DNA of 5,729 nucleotides. Origin: Comamonas sp. lk. GTDB lineage: Bacteria > Pseudomonadota > Gammaproteobacteria > Burkholderiales > Burkholderiaceae_C. The stretch spans positions 1 through 5,729 of the forward strand of contig CAMCJY010000144.1 in assembly GCA_945875225.1 (NCBI GenBank), given 5' to 3'. The notes beneath the pieces are model-generated. The model saw only the letters and a list, made by a program, of their open reading frames with translations, did no database searches and had not been told where the DNA came from. Positions 5,411 through 5,729 of this stretch are shown here, one piece after another. Within the stretch, counting starts at the first letter, position 1. Every line of letters begins with the position of its first letter. A program made the position numbers and the translations under genes.

Positions 5411-5412
5411 CA

Positions 5413-5729
5413 ATGCGTCATCAAGAAAACAGTACACATGCGCCACGCGCTGAGATTCTTGCCCGCTTGGGTGAGGATGTGGTGTATGACGTGGCCGTGG
5501 TCGGCGGTGGATCGACCGGCTTGGGCATTGCGCTGGATGCTGCGATGCGCGGCCTTAAGGTGGTGCTGCTGGAGTCGCATGACTTTGCCAAGGGCACATC
5601 CTCGCGTTCCACCAAGCTCGTCCATGGCGGTGTGCGCTATCTGGGGCAGGGCAATGTTTCGCTGGTACGTGAAGCCTTGCATGAACGGCGCACGCTGCTG
5701 CACAGTGCGCCCCATATCGCGCAGCCCCT
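5413..5729 (+). CDS. glpD: FAD-dependent glycerol-3-phosphate dehydrogenase, N-terminal part (3' end outside window)
   Basis: GlpD oxidises sn-glycerol-3-phosphate to dihydroxyacetone phosphate at the inner membrane and passes electrons to quinone. From the ATG at 5413 there are 105 full codons to the window edge, out of roughly 500-550 expected. The FAD-binding Rossmann motif and family signature are clear: VYDVAVVGGGSTGLGIALDA starts at residue 24, followed by the conserved Arg-Gly (46-47). LLESHDFAKGTSSRSTKLVH (52-71) and GGVRYL (72-77) follow, aligning with the ATSSASSKLIHGGLRYLE block of E. coli GlpD. About 24 residues precede the Rossmann strand, longer than E. coli but, as I recall, usual in Burkholderiales. 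No start codon lies upstream in frame nearby. It has no Shine-Dalgarno; a hairpin-forming repeat sits immediately upstream. It is divergent from glpK, giving the two steps of glycerol catabolism a shared control region. Confidence 0.95.
   Translation, partial: MRHQENSTHAPRAEILARLGEDVVYDVAVVGGGSTGLGIALDAAMRGLKVVLLESHDFAKGTSSRSTKLVHGGVRYLGQGNVSLVREALHERRTLLHSAPHIAQP

Overview
This window comes from a GC-rich bacterial chromosome, most likely a betaproteobacterium of the order Burkholderiales, probably family Comamonadaceae. That placement rests on protein style (malate synthase G, a CrgA-like LysR regulator, and a GlpD with a long N-terminus). It also rests on a short GC-rich repeat inside glpK that resembles, from memory, a repeat common in Comamonadaceae. 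No search could be run, so the taxonomy is inference. No phage, IS transposase, CRISPR array, rRNA or tRNA was seen.

Layout: (1) 1-527, minus: the first 175 codons of glcB (malate synthase G), cut by the window edge. (2) 528-642: a short divergent intergenic region with a 12-bp palindrome and a weak candidate promoter. (3) 643-2770, plus: a two-gene unit, a CaiB/BaiF-type CoA-transferase followed 4 bp later by a LysR-type regulator whose Shine-Dalgarno overlaps the transferase stop. (4) 2771-2853: the convergent gap, with a near-perfect 26-bp palindrome one base beyond the proC stop. (5) 2854-5291, minus: glpK (glycerol kinase) followed by proC (pyrroline-5-carboxylate reductase). (6) 5292-5412: a palindrome-dense divergent control region. 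(7) 5413-5729, plus: the first 105 codons of glpD (FAD-dependent glycerol-3-phosphate dehydrogenase), cut by the window edge.

Function: glpK and glpD are consecutive steps of glycerol use (glycerol to glycerol-3-phosphate to dihydroxyacetone phosphate) and share a divergent control region. ProC makes the last step of proline synthesis and is probably co-transcribed with glpK by position only. GlcB joins glyoxylate and acetyl-CoA to make malate. The CoA-transferase moves CoA between organic acids, substrate unknown, and its coupled LysR protein is the obvious candidate regulator.

The most notable signal is inside glpK. An 84-bp stretch encoding 28 residues absent from E. coli GlpK is bounded by an exact 8-bp direct repeat (CGCAGCGC at 4341-4348 and 4425-4432) whose copies are exactly 84 bp apart. 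Removing 84 bp restores the loop length of E. coli GlpK. This looks like a small mobile or palindromic repeat inserted in frame into a metabolic gene without breaking it.
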